Shown here: one piece after another, positions 1 to 7,099 of the stretch | Layout of the letters: the number at the start of each line of letters is the position of its first letter | Position numbering within the stretch: position 1 is the first letter of the stretch | NCBI RefSeq assembly: GCF_015155755.1 | Contig: NZ_VWPI01000016.1 | Location: forward strand, 1-40,998 | Source of the DNA: Komagataeibacter sp. FXV3 | GTDB lineage: Bacteria > Pseudomonadota > Alphaproteobacteria > Acetobacterales > Acetobacteraceae | Length of the DNA stretch: 40,998 bases | Reading direction: 5' to 3' | Translations under genes and position numbers: made by a program | The notes under the pieces: generated by a model | The model's input: only the letters and a program-made list of their open reading frames with translations | What the model was told of the DNA's origin: nothing | Database searches by the model: none

Positions 1-1
1 G

Positions 2-154
2 GATCGTGGTCCCGGTGGCTGGGGCGGCGGCCCGGGATGGTATGGTGGTCCGCCGCCATATGTATATGACGGTTATGGTTACCCCGTGTATCCCGGCTAC
101 TATGGTTATCCCTATGGCGGGTTCGTGGGTGGATGGGGGTGGGGTGGCTGGTAA
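2..154 (+). CDS. Gly/Tyr-rich protein, C-terminal part only
   Basis: Reading frame 2 is open from the window start to a TAA at 152-154. It encodes about 50 residues almost wholly of Gly, Tyr, Pro and Trp, with motifs such as GYGYPVYPGYYGYPYGG and a tail ending GWGWGGW. Such tails occur on small exported or envelope proteins of proteobacteria, but this composition is too simple to assign a family. The start lies outside the window. The gene converges on the DUF3325-like gene, with 17 bases between the two stop codons. The other open frame over this stretch gives a less coherent composition, so I take frame 2 as coding. Confidence 0.6.
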   Translation, partial: DRGPGGWGGGPGWYGGPPPYVYDGYGYPVYPGYYGYPYGGFVGGWGWGGW

Positions 155-171
155 AGCCATTCCTGCGTGCT

Positions 172-429
172 TCACTTACGGCGTGACGCCAGCCACAGGG
201 CTATGCACAACCCTGCGATGGACAGGCTGGCGAACCATATGAGTACACCCGTCACCCCATCCATCCGGGTCGCCAGTGCCAGTGCGATGGTCGGGAATGC
301 AATTCGGCCAGTGATCGCCATGCGTTGTTCACGTATGGCAAGCATGGTGAAGCCGTAGCGGTACGGGTGCAACCGTGCATGGCATGAAAATGCCAGAAGC
401 CAGAGCAGAAAGGTGGCGAAAAAAATCAT
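172..429 (-). CDS. DUF3325-like small membrane protein
   Basis: An 85-residue protein with two to three hydrophobic helices: one at the N-terminus (FFATFLLWLLAF), a middle segment, and one near the C-terminus, ending in a basic tail (ASRRK). Its ATG overlaps the stop of the PepSY protein gene by four bases (ATGA), so the two are translationally coupled. DUF3325 proteins are typically the last gene in sets with DUF3649 and PepSY-TM proteins next to siderophore receptors, and the size, topology and order fit. The family call rests mainly on this context because the sequence is short. It probably belongs to an inner-membrane complex for reduction of ferric siderophores. Confidence 0.65.
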   Translation of the reverse strand: MIFFATFLLWLLAFSCHARLHPYRYGFTMLAIREQRMAITGRIAFPTIALALATRMDGVTGVLIWFASLSIAGLCIALWLASRRK

Positions 430-1898
430 TTTCCGTCGCCTTCCAGCCTGCGACGGACAGACAGGGCAATAACCGCCGCCAGCAGTCCCGTGCCATCTAT
501 CGCGGCATGAATGGCCGGCAGGTTATACACGGCCCGTGGGCAGGCCAGGATATCAAGCACGGGCAGGCCGCCCCCCAGTAACGCGATCAGGCGCAACTGT
601 GGTCCCCATGCCCTGTTCATGCATCTGCCTGATGCGCACAGGCTGGCATGTCCGGTGCACAGGATCCATATGCCCAGAAAACAGGCGACTTCCATACGGT
701 CCCGGCCCACCATGCTGGCCGGTAGCAGACGGTTGCACCATAGGAACGCCAGTATGCTGACAGGCAGGCCGGTCAGGGTGGTGATGGTCAGGCTTTCCCC
801 CACACGAAAACCGATCCGGTGTCCTGATCTGCTGCGCCGTTTCATCAGGAACAGCACAAGTCCGCTGGCGATCATGGCCGTGGCGCACAGGCCCGATACA
901 AAATACAGCCAGCGCAGGTCCAGACAGGCAAAACGCGCATAATGCAGGCCATGCATGACCTGCATGGTGTGGGCGATGTGGCCCGGCGTTGTCGTGGTGC
1001 CCAGCAGGTGACCATCCGGCAGATGAAAATCGACATGGTCACGGGTCAGGAAAGGGCCGGAGGCATCACTGGCATATATGCTCAGGTGATCAGGGGAAAA
1101 CAGGATGAAGCCCGCATCACGTCCCTGCAGGCTGTTGCGTGCTGTTGCCAGAAGCGGGGCAAGCGGTGGCAGGGGGAGCGGAATATCCGGCGCGGCCCTG
1201 GTGTCCGATGCGGGTATTGTTTGCGGCTTTTCATGAACAAACAGGTCTGTCAGCGGTGTGGCAGGCAGGATCAGGCCCACATTGACCAGTACGCCGGTGT
1301 AGATGATCATGATGGTGAAGGGCAGGAACAGTACGCCGACCAGCAGGTGGGCATCCAGCCACCCGCGCAGGCGCGCGGCGGACAGGCGCAACCTTATGAT
1401 ATCGGGAACAAGCGCACGGATATGAATGACAATCCCAGACCCGATGGCGACAAGCAGGATAACGCCGACAATATTGACGATACGGGTGCCTGTCGTCCCT
1501 TCCAGCAGGGTATAGTGGAAACTGAAGAAAAAAGTCCCCCCCATCGTGGCACGGACCGGGACGGGCGTGCCGGTGCGGGGATCAAGCAGCGTGCCGACAA
1601 ACTGTCGTCCATCATAATGCAGCACATCAATGGTTGGTGACCGGGCGGAGGGAAGGGTCAGGAAAACCGATGCTCCATGAACCTGCTGTTCATGGATCAG
1701 GCTGGATGCGGCATTCAGGGCGGTCCCGGTCAGGGGGGCATTGGCCGGTACCTGGTTTTCAGGCTGCATCCATCGCGTGATTTCCGTATCGAACACCGAC
1801 AGGGTGCCCGTCATGAAAATGCATACGGCCAGCAACCCGACCAGAAAACCTGCCCAGCCATGTAACCACCCCATGCGGGTACGCAGGGTTTCACGCAT
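426..1898 (-). CDS. PepSY-associated transmembrane protein (putative ferric-siderophore reductase)
   Basis: A 490-residue inner-membrane protein. The start is placed at MRETLRTRMGWLHGWAG because this is the family's usual opening; the frame runs about 100 codons further upstream, but that part overlaps the DUF3649 gene and has no membrane character. The ATG overlaps the upstream stop as TGATG. Helices are visible near residues 15-35, 150-175, 195-225 and 330-350, with more toward the C-terminus. His residues lie at helix ends (WLHGW, FHYTLL, DAHLLVG, MHGLHYARF), as expected for the b-type haem ligands of PepSY-TM reductases. In Pseudomonas the comparable protein FpvG reduces ferripyoverdine with small membrane partners. 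A role in releasing iron from a siderophore is inferred from the family and the three-gene set. Confidence 0.85.
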   Translation of the reverse strand: MRETLRTRMGWLHGWAGFLVGLLAVCIFMTGTLSVFDTEITRWMQPENQVPANAPLTGTALNAASSLIHEQQVHGASVFLTLPSARSPTIDVLHYDGRQFVGTLLDPRTGTPVPVRATMGGTFFFSFHYTLLEGTTGTRIVNIVGVILLVAIGSGIVIHIRALVPDIIRLRLSAARLRGWLDAHLLVGVLFLPFTIMIIYTGVLVNVGLILPATPLTDLFVHEKPQTIPASDTRAAPDIPLPLPPLAPLLATARNSLQGRDAGFILFSPDHLSIYASDASGPFLTRDHVDFHLPDGHLLGTTTTPGHIAHTMQVMHGLHYARFACLDLRWLYFVSGLCATAMIASGLVLFLMKRRSRSGHRIGFRVGESLTITTLTGLPVSILAFLWCNRLLPASMVGRDRMEVACFLGIWILCTGHASLCASGRCMNRAWGPQLRLIALLGGGLPVLDILACPRAVYNLPAIHAAIDGTGLLAAVIALSVRRRLEGDGK

Positions 1899-2173
1899 CA
1901 GGAAACCAGCAGTCCGACAATGATCGCGACACATCCGGCAATACACACGCCCGGCAGGGCCGCATATGCGCTGAAACACAGCACGATCAGCACCGGCAGG
2001 CAGGCAAGCGCAATGATCTGGCCCAACTGGACCATGGCATTGCCGCCCGGCATGCCCGCAATGTCCATCATTACGAAATGGGCAACAGGATACGAAACCA
2101 GACAGGCCATCATGATACCTGTCACCCGGTTGCGTGTCAGGCGTGTCCGGCTTTCTGTCCTGTCTGTGGTCAC
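1898..2173 (-). CDS. DUF3649-like small membrane protein
   Basis: A 91-residue protein, first of a three-gene overlapping set. I chose the GTG at 2173 because AAGGGGA lies just upstream; the frame continues to 2245 but the added residues look unstructured. It has an Arg/Thr-rich N-terminus (TESRTRLTRNR), then three hydrophobic segments, including MMACLVSYPVAHFVMM and two near the C-terminus, matching DUF3649 size and topology. The stop overlaps the next ATG by one base (TGATG). No TonB-dependent siderophore receptor lies upstream here, although one is common in this neighbourhood; the next gene upstream is a hydrolase. Confidence 0.7.
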   Translation of the reverse strand: MTTDRTESRTRLTRNRVTGIMMACLVSYPVAHFVMMDIAGMPGGNAMVQLGQIIALACLPVLIVLCFSAYAALPGVCIAGCVAIIVGLLVS

Positions 2174-2351
2174 GACGTCCCCTTTGCCTGATGGTCTGAC
2201 ACATAAATGCGACGCATTTGCATCATGTCTATGCCATGAAAGCACCGCCCATGCGAAGGGACCCGAAGCATTTTATTTTAAGGTGCGTTCTCCCCACGGC
2301 CATGCATGGGTATGGACTGACCGTTTCAGGTTTTTATCCGTGCGCCGCCAT

Positions 2352-3041
2352 CTACAGTGGAGGCGTGGTGTGTATGACAAGGGAACGGGCCAGACCATCC
2401 AGCGCCTTCATGCCATCGGGCCACAGACCAAGATGGGCATGATTGCCGATATGACCTACCGTACCCGCATTGACCAGCGTTGCCTGCCACTGCGTGGCAA
2501 GGTGACGGGCGCGGGACATTGACAGCCATTCATCATCCTGACTGGCCATGAGCATGGTAGGAAACGGCAGCGGTGTTGCTGGCAGCGGTCCAAAACTGGC
2601 CACCCGTCCTGAATCGGGGCCGTGATGGTGGTCAATATCCGCCGGTGCGACCAGAAAGGCCCCGGCGACGCCATCCAGAGCGTGTTCACGCGCCATGCGC
2701 ACGCTTAGTACGGCGCCCAGACTATGGGCCACCAGAATGACAGGCTGGTGGCAGGCGCGTAAGGTCTGTTGCAGTTGCGATTTCCAGTCCGCATAGGTCG
2801 GACGTGCCCAGTCAACCTGCCGGACACGATGCACCGTAATCCCGCGCGGGCGTAAAAACAGTTCCCAACGTGACTGCCAGTGACGTGGCCCCGATCCATC
2901 TAGGCCAGGTACGATGACAATGGAAAACCCGGCAAGGGCCTGTACCAGCGCATTTTCCACGGTTGTCCCGTGGTCGGGGGCGTGTAGTGGCATGACTGCC
3001 CTGGGCATCGGGTCCGGATGTGTGGAAAGAGGCAGGGACAT
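2352..3041 (-). CDS. RBBP9/YdeN-type serine alpha/beta hydrolase
   Basis: A 229-residue protein of the RBBP9/YdeN (DUF1234) serine-hydrolase family. The N-terminal strand-loop IVIVPGLDGSGPRHWQSRWE is the family signature. The nucleophile elbow is VAHSLG (A-x-S-x-G form), the acid is probably in ASQDDEW, and the catalytic His is probably in the GHIGNHA segment, where these proteins usually have GHIN. Length is near the family norm plus a roughly 30-residue N-terminal extension. An in-frame GTG at 3050 is an alternative start; neither has a strong Shine-Dalgarno. The gene follows the peroxiredoxin-like gene by about 115 bases on the same strand and may be co-transcribed. Substrate unknown. Confidence 0.85.
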   Translation of the reverse strand: MSLPLSTHPDPMPRAVMPLHAPDHGTTVENALVQALAGFSIVIVPGLDGSGPRHWQSRWELFLRPRGITVHRVRQVDWARPTYADWKSQLQQTLRACHQPVILVAHSLGAVLSVRMAREHALDGVAGAFLVAPADIDHHHGPDSGRVASFGPLPATPLPFPTMLMASQDDEWLSMSRARHLATQWQATLVNAGTVGHIGNHAHLGLWPDGMKALDGLARSLVIHTTPPL

Positions 3042-3157
3042 CTTCGTCACTTTCGGCAGGATGATCAGTGAATTGTGGAAACGTCGGAAATGATGGTCTG
3101 CTGGCTGTCACGCATTGCCCGGATGCGTGTGCCCACCAGACCCCGTTCGGTCTTTAT

Positions 3158-3673
3158 CTATGCCGCGCGGGGAATGTGTCTGCGTGGCGCGCAGCCAATA
3201 CCAAACCCGCGTGCTACGTGTATGACCGTAGTAAAATCCTGCTCTGTCGCTGGAGAATGGAGCAGGGTGCTGCGAACCGTATTATCGGGATCAATAATGA
3301 ACACGGCATGTTCCTCCAGTGCCGGGTTTTCTGGCCCGACATCCACTGCAACACCGCGCCACAGACTGGCAATGTGGCCTGATTCATCATGAATGACCGG
3401 GAAATCCGCCGTCGCTGGCAGCGTGATGGCGGAAGGATGGGGCAGCATATCCGCAAGACGCGGGGAACGTAGTGGTGAAAGACCCAGCAGGCGCACGGGT
3501 TGTGGGCAGGTGCGCGCCCACCGTATCCCGGCCCGCAGGCTTTGCGTGCCGTAATCCGCCGGATGGGTCAGGACAATGCGCCAGCACCCATGGCCCCATG
3601 CATGGAAACGGATCGGGCCCATGGTGGTCTCGGTCGTGAAATCCGGGGCTTTCCAGCCGGGTGAAATGGCCAT
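3158..3673 (-). CDS. Peroxiredoxin-like protein lacking the peroxidatic cysteine
   Basis: A 171-residue thioredoxin-fold protein related to 1-Cys (Prx6/AhpC-TSA) peroxiredoxins. It opens with the usual PDFTTET segment, then has LTHPADYGTQSL, which aligns with HPADFTPVCTTE of active enzymes. The threonine is Gly and the peroxidatic cysteine is Ser. Later family features remain: the PVIHDESGHIASLWRG strand and VFIIDPDNTVRSTLLHSP with its conserved Arg. Three cysteines remain at other places (GHGCWR, RTCPQ, GIGCAP). An AAGGAG site lies about six bases ahead of the ATG, so expression is likely. It is shorter than Prx6 (about 220 residues), lacking most of the C-terminal domain. A peroxidase role is therefore doubtful; a structural or binding role is possible. 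Confidence 0.75.
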   Translation of the reverse strand: MAISPGWKAPDFTTETTMGPIRFHAWGHGCWRIVLTHPADYGTQSLRAGIRWARTCPQPVRLLGLSPLRSPRLADMLPHPSAITLPATADFPVIHDESGHIASLWRGVAVDVGPENPALEEHAVFIIDPDNTVRSTLLHSPATEQDFTTVIHVARGFGIGCAPRRHIPRAA

Positions 3674-3773
3674 TGCCTGTCTCCTTGGATGGGCAGAAGC
3701 GGGTGGGCGGCAAACGGTGCGTGGGATCGTTTCGTGAGATCCGGCTGGCCGGTCTTTTTTCGATCCACGTTCA

Positions 3774-4301
3774 GGGAATCAGTTATCCTGTTTGATATGT
3801 GAATTATATAAACACATCAAACGAAATGTGCATATGAAAATTGTCATATAAAAATATAACAAAAAATTATGATATTATGAACGGGCGTTTCCTGGTTTCT
3901 GATCGCGTGGACAGGATGTGCGGCCATGCGCGGGCACATTGGCCAATGCGTGAGAATAGATAAAGAATTTATATAACATACTGTTAAAATGTAATAATTT
4001 ATTAATGACACATAAAATGCATCATATTATGATATATAAATTATTCCACTATATATATGTCATTATGTGTTGACGTATATCACCCGATGTGTATGATCCC
4101 TGTTGAAACGCCATACAGGTCAATAATCACGCGGGATGATGATCGATGATCCAGCCAGCCATGCGAATGTGTAGAACCGATCGATGTCGCACCATTGCTG
4201 CCGTCCCCATTGCGCGGGTGGCCATTCCATAAAACAGCCGGCGGAAATTCTGCCGGCAACCGTCCGCATTCCATCGCGGACATGCAAGGGCAGTCTTTTC
4301 A
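3774..4301. other. AT-rich intergenic region, no gene seen
   Basis: About 530 bases with strongly reduced GC between roughly 3780 and 4110. It is rich in ATAT and AAAATATAA runs, with stops in all frames at short intervals. Open frames at 4080-4354 on the minus strand lack a ribosome-binding site and protein-like composition. It presumably holds the promoters of the divergent flanking genes, but I cannot single out a convincing -35/-10 pair. Confidence 0.5.
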
Positions 4302-4517
4302 ATGCTTGAATCACGTATCATCGAAATCGACGGTACTTTTCTTGGTACCGTCATCCTTGAAGCGGATCGCCAGACACGCCGCTTTTACGCCACGCATGAC
4401 AGCGTGCGGGCGTTCCATAACCATACCCTGAAGGGACATGATGACGTGGCCCTGCAGGTCGCGCGGCTTTATCGCCGGGCGCATGCAGACGCGCGCATGA
4501 CTGCGAGGGCTAAATAG
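4302..4517 (+). CDS. Small hypothetical protein, 71 residues
   Basis: A 71-residue hydrophilic protein starting MLESRIIEIDGTFLGTVIL and ending in a basic helix (ARLYRRAHADARMTARAK). The central part (ADRQTRRFYATHDSVRAFHNHTL) is rich in Arg and His. Codon use and GC are typical of the genome, unlike the AT-rich sequence on both sides, which supports it being a real gene. An AAGGGCAG stretch lies about eight bases ahead of the ATG. The beta-strand-rich start and basic tail could suit nucleic-acid or protein binding, but I recognise no family and give no function. Confidence 0.6.
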   Translation: MLESRIIEIDGTFLGTVILEADRQTRRFYATHDSVRAFHNHTLKGHDDVALQVARLYRRAHADARMTARAK

Positions 4518-4716
4518 CCGCGGCCATATATTAATGGTTGAAGGGTGGAGGGGAATGATAAAGATTATTTTGGATGAATTTTTATAAATAATAAAATTTT
4601 TTGTATAACAATTTTTTCAAAAATACGATATTCCTATATTATTTAAAAAATATTACCAGAATACTTTTTACAATTTTCAGGCTATTCCACAGGCAGGTGC
4701 ATGAAAAACAGACGTG
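4518..4716. other. AT-rich intergenic spacer
   Basis: Low-GC DNA of T and A runs (4555-4690) between the 71-residue gene and a 15-bp inverted repeat. The only long open frame here is a run of Phe, Tyr, Asn and Ile codons with no ribosome-binding site and is not credible. Nothing else seen. Confidence 0.4.
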
Positions 4717-4752
4717 CCACAGCCCGGACGGAAAAACCCGTCCGGGCTGTGG
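4717..4752 (-). terminator. Strong hairpin, likely terminator after the 4794-6251 operon
   Basis: A perfect 15-bp inverted repeat: arms CCACAGCCCGGACGG at 4717-4731 and its complement at 4738-4752, with a six-base A-rich loop. It sits 40 bases past the stop of the membrane-protein gene. On the minus strand it is followed by CACGTCTGTTTTTC, so the T run is a few bases late and the terminator is imperfect. It could also work as an RNA-stabilising stem. Confidence 0.65.
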
Positions 4753-4793
4753 TTATCTGTTGTCCATGCAGGATTATGACCATTCAGTACGGA

Positions 4794-5555
4794 TCAGGCT
4801 GGCTGGCCCGCGGGAGGCATCAGCCGACCGGGATTGGCCTTCCAGTCACGCAGGGCTTCCTCGCAATAGGGCAGGACTTCGAACACGGCCATCATGCCCA
4901 GCGCGCCCAGTGCATAGGGCAGTCCCAGCGGCACGCGCTTCATCCGCAGCGGTTTTGACTGGATGACCTTGCGGCCCAGCAGCGCCTGTACCTGCGGCCA
5001 GTGCAGGACAGCGATCAGGGCGACGGCCAGCAGCGGCACCATCTCAAGGAAGCTGTGGACATGCTGTTCCATCGGCTGGACTTCCCGACGGGTCACGGCA
5101 TAGCTGACATCCCACATGGCTGTCGCTTCATGCACGAAGAATGATGCGATCATGAACGACAGGACCGGCGCATCAATTTCCAGAAACAGCCCGGCCAGAA
5201 CCGGAAATGCTGCTTCCCCCAGCATAAGCAGATGAATGCCGGTTTCCTTCAGCCCCGTAGTGTGTTCGATATCCGTCCGGCGGTGACACCACCAGTCCGT
5301 CAGGCCCGATGCCAGCCAGACGGGTATGACAAAATACTGTATGACCCGGCGCGCGACGTGACGTGTGGTATCGGTTTCCACCGGTTCGTCTTCGATCGGT
5401 CTTTTTGCCTGCATGGTGGCTGGCGGGTCTGCGGCAGCAGGTTCATTCACCCTGCGCCCGCGCCACCATGCAATGAATCCGGCCCCCAGCGTCACTGCCC
5501 CGGCACAAAGCATGGTAGACGCGTAATATCTTAAAAAAGTGCGGTTTTCCATCAT
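4794..5555 (-). CDS. Uncharacterised integral membrane protein with His/Glu-rich helices
   Basis: A 253-residue membrane protein. Features in order: an N-terminal helix (about residues 10-30), an acidic linker (EDEPVETD), then helices at about 70-90, 110-130, 170-185 and 210-230. Conserved-looking metal-ligand residues cluster between and within the helices: DWWCHRRTDIEHTTG, KETGIH, FVHEATAMWD and EQHVHSFLE. The spacing recalls four-helix di-metal or haem proteins, but I cannot name the family. It begins 18 bases after the PfpI-family gene, so the two form an operon. AAGGGG and AAGGA upstream allow either of two consecutive ATG codons as start. A hairpin at 4717-4752 follows it. Confidence 0.8.
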   Translation of the reverse strand: MMENRTFLRYYASTMLCAGAVTLGAGFIAWWRGRRVNEPAAADPPATMQAKRPIEDEPVETDTTRHVARRVIQYFVIPVWLASGLTDWWCHRRTDIEHTTGLKETGIHLLMLGEAAFPVLAGLFLEIDAPVLSFMIASFFVHEATAMWDVSYAVTRREVQPMEQHVHSFLEMVPLLAVALIAVLHWPQVQALLGRKVIQSKPLRMKRVPLGLPYALGALGMMAVFEVLPYCEEALRDWKANPGRLMPPAGQPA

Positions 5556-5573
5556 ATCCTTGCCCCTTCCATC

Positions 5574-6251
5574 CTATTGCGGGGCGTGATGGGGGGCCGC
5601 CGCGAAAAGCGCGACAATGGCTGGACAGAAGGCTTTCAGGTCATGGGGATTGCGTGATGTAACCAGTGCGCCGTCGGTGACCACTTCCTCATCCACCCAA
5701 TGCGCGCCCGCATTGGTCAGGTCCGCACGCAGGGAGGGCCATGACGTGATCCGGTGCCCCCGTACCCCGTTGGCATTGATCAGCGTCCATGGCCCGTGGC
5801 AGATGGCGGCGATCGGTTTGTCAGCCTGGACGAATTCGCGCACGAACCGCACGGCGTCGTCATCCATGCGCAGGTGATCGGGACTGGTGGTGCCACCGGG
5901 CAGTACCAGCCCATCAAAATTGCGCGCATGGGCCTGTGCTACCAGCAGGTCAACCGGATAGCGATGGGTGGGGTGAACATCCGCCTCCATGGCCTGGATC
6001 GAACCATGGGTGGGGGAGACAAGGACAGTCTGCGCCCCGGCCTGCCGCAATGCCGCAACCGGTTCGGTCAGTTCCACTTCCTCCACCCCGTTGGTAGCAA
6101 GGATGGCAATGGTCCGACCCGCCAGCCGACCGTTACGGGGCGTACCCTGTGTTGCGATATAGGGTTGCATTTTCCCATCGGGCGGCGTGGTGTCCGGCAC
6201 TGCTGCCATATTGTCTGGTGTGCGGACCGTATTGAACACATGGTTGACCAT
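5574..6251 (-). CDS. PfpI/DJ-1 family protein (type 1 glutamine amidotransferase-like)
   Basis: A 225-residue protein of the PfpI/YhbO branch of the DJ-1 superfamily. A roughly 40-residue non-conserved N-terminal extension precedes the domain, which starts at GRTIAILATNGVEEVEL (including the family's conserved Glu). The nucleophile elbow is AAICHGPWTLI, with the catalytic Cys followed by His; NGVRGHRITSWPSLRADL and VTSRNPHDL are further family signatures. Relatives act as stress-induced chaperones or as glyoxalase/deglycase-type enzymes; which applies cannot be told from sequence. The start is fixed by GGAGAACGATC directly before the ATG, a block repeated ahead of two other genes nearby. It is followed by the membrane-protein gene 18 bases on. 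Confidence 0.9.
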   Translation of the reverse strand: MVNHVFNTVRTPDNMAAVPDTTPPDGKMQPYIATQGTPRNGRLAGRTIAILATNGVEEVELTEPVAALRQAGAQTVLVSPTHGSIQAMEADVHPTHRYPVDLLVAQAHARNFDGLVLPGGTTSPDHLRMDDDAVRFVREFVQADKPIAAICHGPWTLINANGVRGHRITSWPSLRADLTNAGAHWVDEEVVTDGALVTSRNPHDLKAFCPAIVALFAAAPHHAPQ

Positions 6252-6262
6252 GATCGTTCTCC
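6249..6262 (-). promoter_or_regulatory. Ribosome-binding block GGAGAACGATCATG, copy 1
   Basis: On the minus strand the PfpI-family gene is preceded by GGAGAACGATC and its ATG. The identical 14-base block occurs at 7993-8006, and a 12-of-13 match at 7008-7020, each containing the start codon of a different protein. GGAG is the Shine-Dalgarno core, five to seven bases from the ATG. Confidence 0.7.
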
Positions 6263-6425
6263 GTCAGCTGTAAAAGGTTGCGGGGCGCGCGTTTTCTGCT
6301 GCTGTCCCGCACGCAACCTGCTGGCGTCATAACGACCGGTCCGGATGGATGTTCCCCCTGAATATGCCTGTAATGAAGAAGCAGGCATTTCTGCCCCAAA
6401 GGCTGTTGGGAAATAACTCATTGAT

Positions 6426-6516
6426 AAAAAATAAAAAGTTTTTGTATGCTGCCTTTTTTCAAAAAGGCAGTGTTCTTCGAAGCTTTTGGGGAAAAGCTTC
6501 ACCAAAAAACTTCTTT
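6426..6516 (-). repeat. Dispersed double-hairpin repeat, copy A
   Basis: Read on the minus strand this element begins AAGAAGTTTTTTGGTGAAGC and ends near AACTTTTTATTTTTTA. It carries two AT-rich stem-loops: GAAGCTTTT/AAAAGCTTC (6479-6487 with 6492-6500) and CTGCCTTTTT/AAAAAGGCAG (6449-6458 with 6461-6470). It matches copy B at 21105-21194 over most of its length and copy C at 24902-24931 over its first third. It sits in the gap downstream of the small ESFPASDPP gene. Likely a non-coding repeat used as a transcription terminator or carried as a miniature element. Confidence 0.8.
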
Positions 6517-6571
6517 ATGGTCGCAGGGATCTGCACCGCGCTGAACTGTCCGACCGTCTTCTGTTTATAAA

Positions 6572-6614
6572 AAACAGGGCGGGATGTATTCATTTCTGAA
6601 AATACATCCCGCCC
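6572..6614 (-). terminator. Rho-independent terminator
   Basis: A perfect 14-bp stem (GGGCGGGATGTATT at 6577-6590 with its complement at 6601-6614) and a ten-base loop. On the minus strand it is followed immediately by TGTTTTTTATAA. It lies about 50 bases after the stop of the ESFPASDPP protein gene and is the clearest terminator in the window. Confidence 0.9.
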
Positions 6615-6665
6615 CGGCTGTATGGATGAACATGACATATGAATTTCGTGGCCCGGACAAAGGAC

Positions 6666-7010
6666 TTATTTGTCTGGCCCCGTCGTGCGCCCCTGTGAGG
6701 GGGGGTCACTTGCAGGAAAGCTTTCATCCAGCGCTTCGTCGCGGCCTTCGTCTTCCTGTTTTTCGGCCGGGGTCTGCGGTTTTACCTTGTCGGGATCTGG
6801 TTTGTCCTGCATGGCCGTGGCTCCTTGCGGGTATGAACGCCCGTCCGCCAACCGGTAACGGGCGTTGTTGTTAAGCGGGGGCGGCGGCCGGTCCGGTGTG
6901 TCAAATGGAAGCGGGTCCCGCGGTCCCGGCGGGGGATAGTCGCGTGGGTGGGATGGACCGGGCGGTGGCAGCGGTGGCTGGCCGCAGGTATGGGGAAAAG
7001 ATGTAAACAT
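6666..7010 (-). CDS. Pro-rich protein with C-terminal ESFPASDPP motif
   Basis: 114 residues from the ATG at 7010, chosen because GAGAACGGTC precedes it, the same block as at two neighbouring genes. The N-terminal half is disordered and Pro-rich (GQPPLPPPGPSHP, DRPPPPLNNN). The C-terminal 48 residues, from MQDKPDPDKVKPQTPAEK onward, are acidic and contain ALDESFPASDPPSQ, a motif widespread in small proteobacterial proteins of unknown role. The internal ATG at 6812 has its own strong AAGGAG, so a short 48-residue product is likely and may be the main one. No enzyme fold is visible. A terminator follows at 6572-6614. Confidence 0.7.
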   Translation of the reverse strand: MFTSFPHTCGQPPLPPPGPSHPRDYPPPGPRDPLPFDTPDRPPPPLNNNARYRLADGRSYPQGATAMQDKPDPDKVKPQTPAEKQEDEGRDEALDESFPASDPPSQGRTTGPDK

Positions 7011-7020
7011 GACCGTTCTC
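7008..7020 (-). promoter_or_regulatory. Ribosome-binding block, copy 2 (one mismatch)
   Basis: GAGAACGGTCATG on the minus strand, differing at one position from the block at 6249-6262 and 7993-8006. It contains the ATG of the Pro-rich/ESFPASDPP protein and decides that start over the in-frame ATG four codons upstream, which lacks any Shine-Dalgarno. Confidence 0.6.
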
Positions 7021-7099
7021 ATCTGACTTGCGTATGGGAAACCCGGCCTGCGTCGCCTGTTTCCCTGCCGGTCGGACCGGGCGTATTTTCAGTAATGTT

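Noticed and set aside
942-1640. A 232-codon plus-strand frame opposite the PepSY gene
   Set aside because: Composition (Gln, Asp, Gly, Arg runs) is typical of an antisense frame, and the minus strand encodes a coherent membrane protein.
1899-2204. Upstream extension of the PepSY frame to an ATG at 2204
   Set aside because: These 102 codons overlap the DUF3649 gene in another frame and give Cys/Arg/His-rich sequence with no membrane segments.
6349-6570. A 73-codon plus-strand frame with KKFLYAAFFQKGSV and similar
   Set aside because: It is translated from repeat copy A, a non-coding hairpin element.
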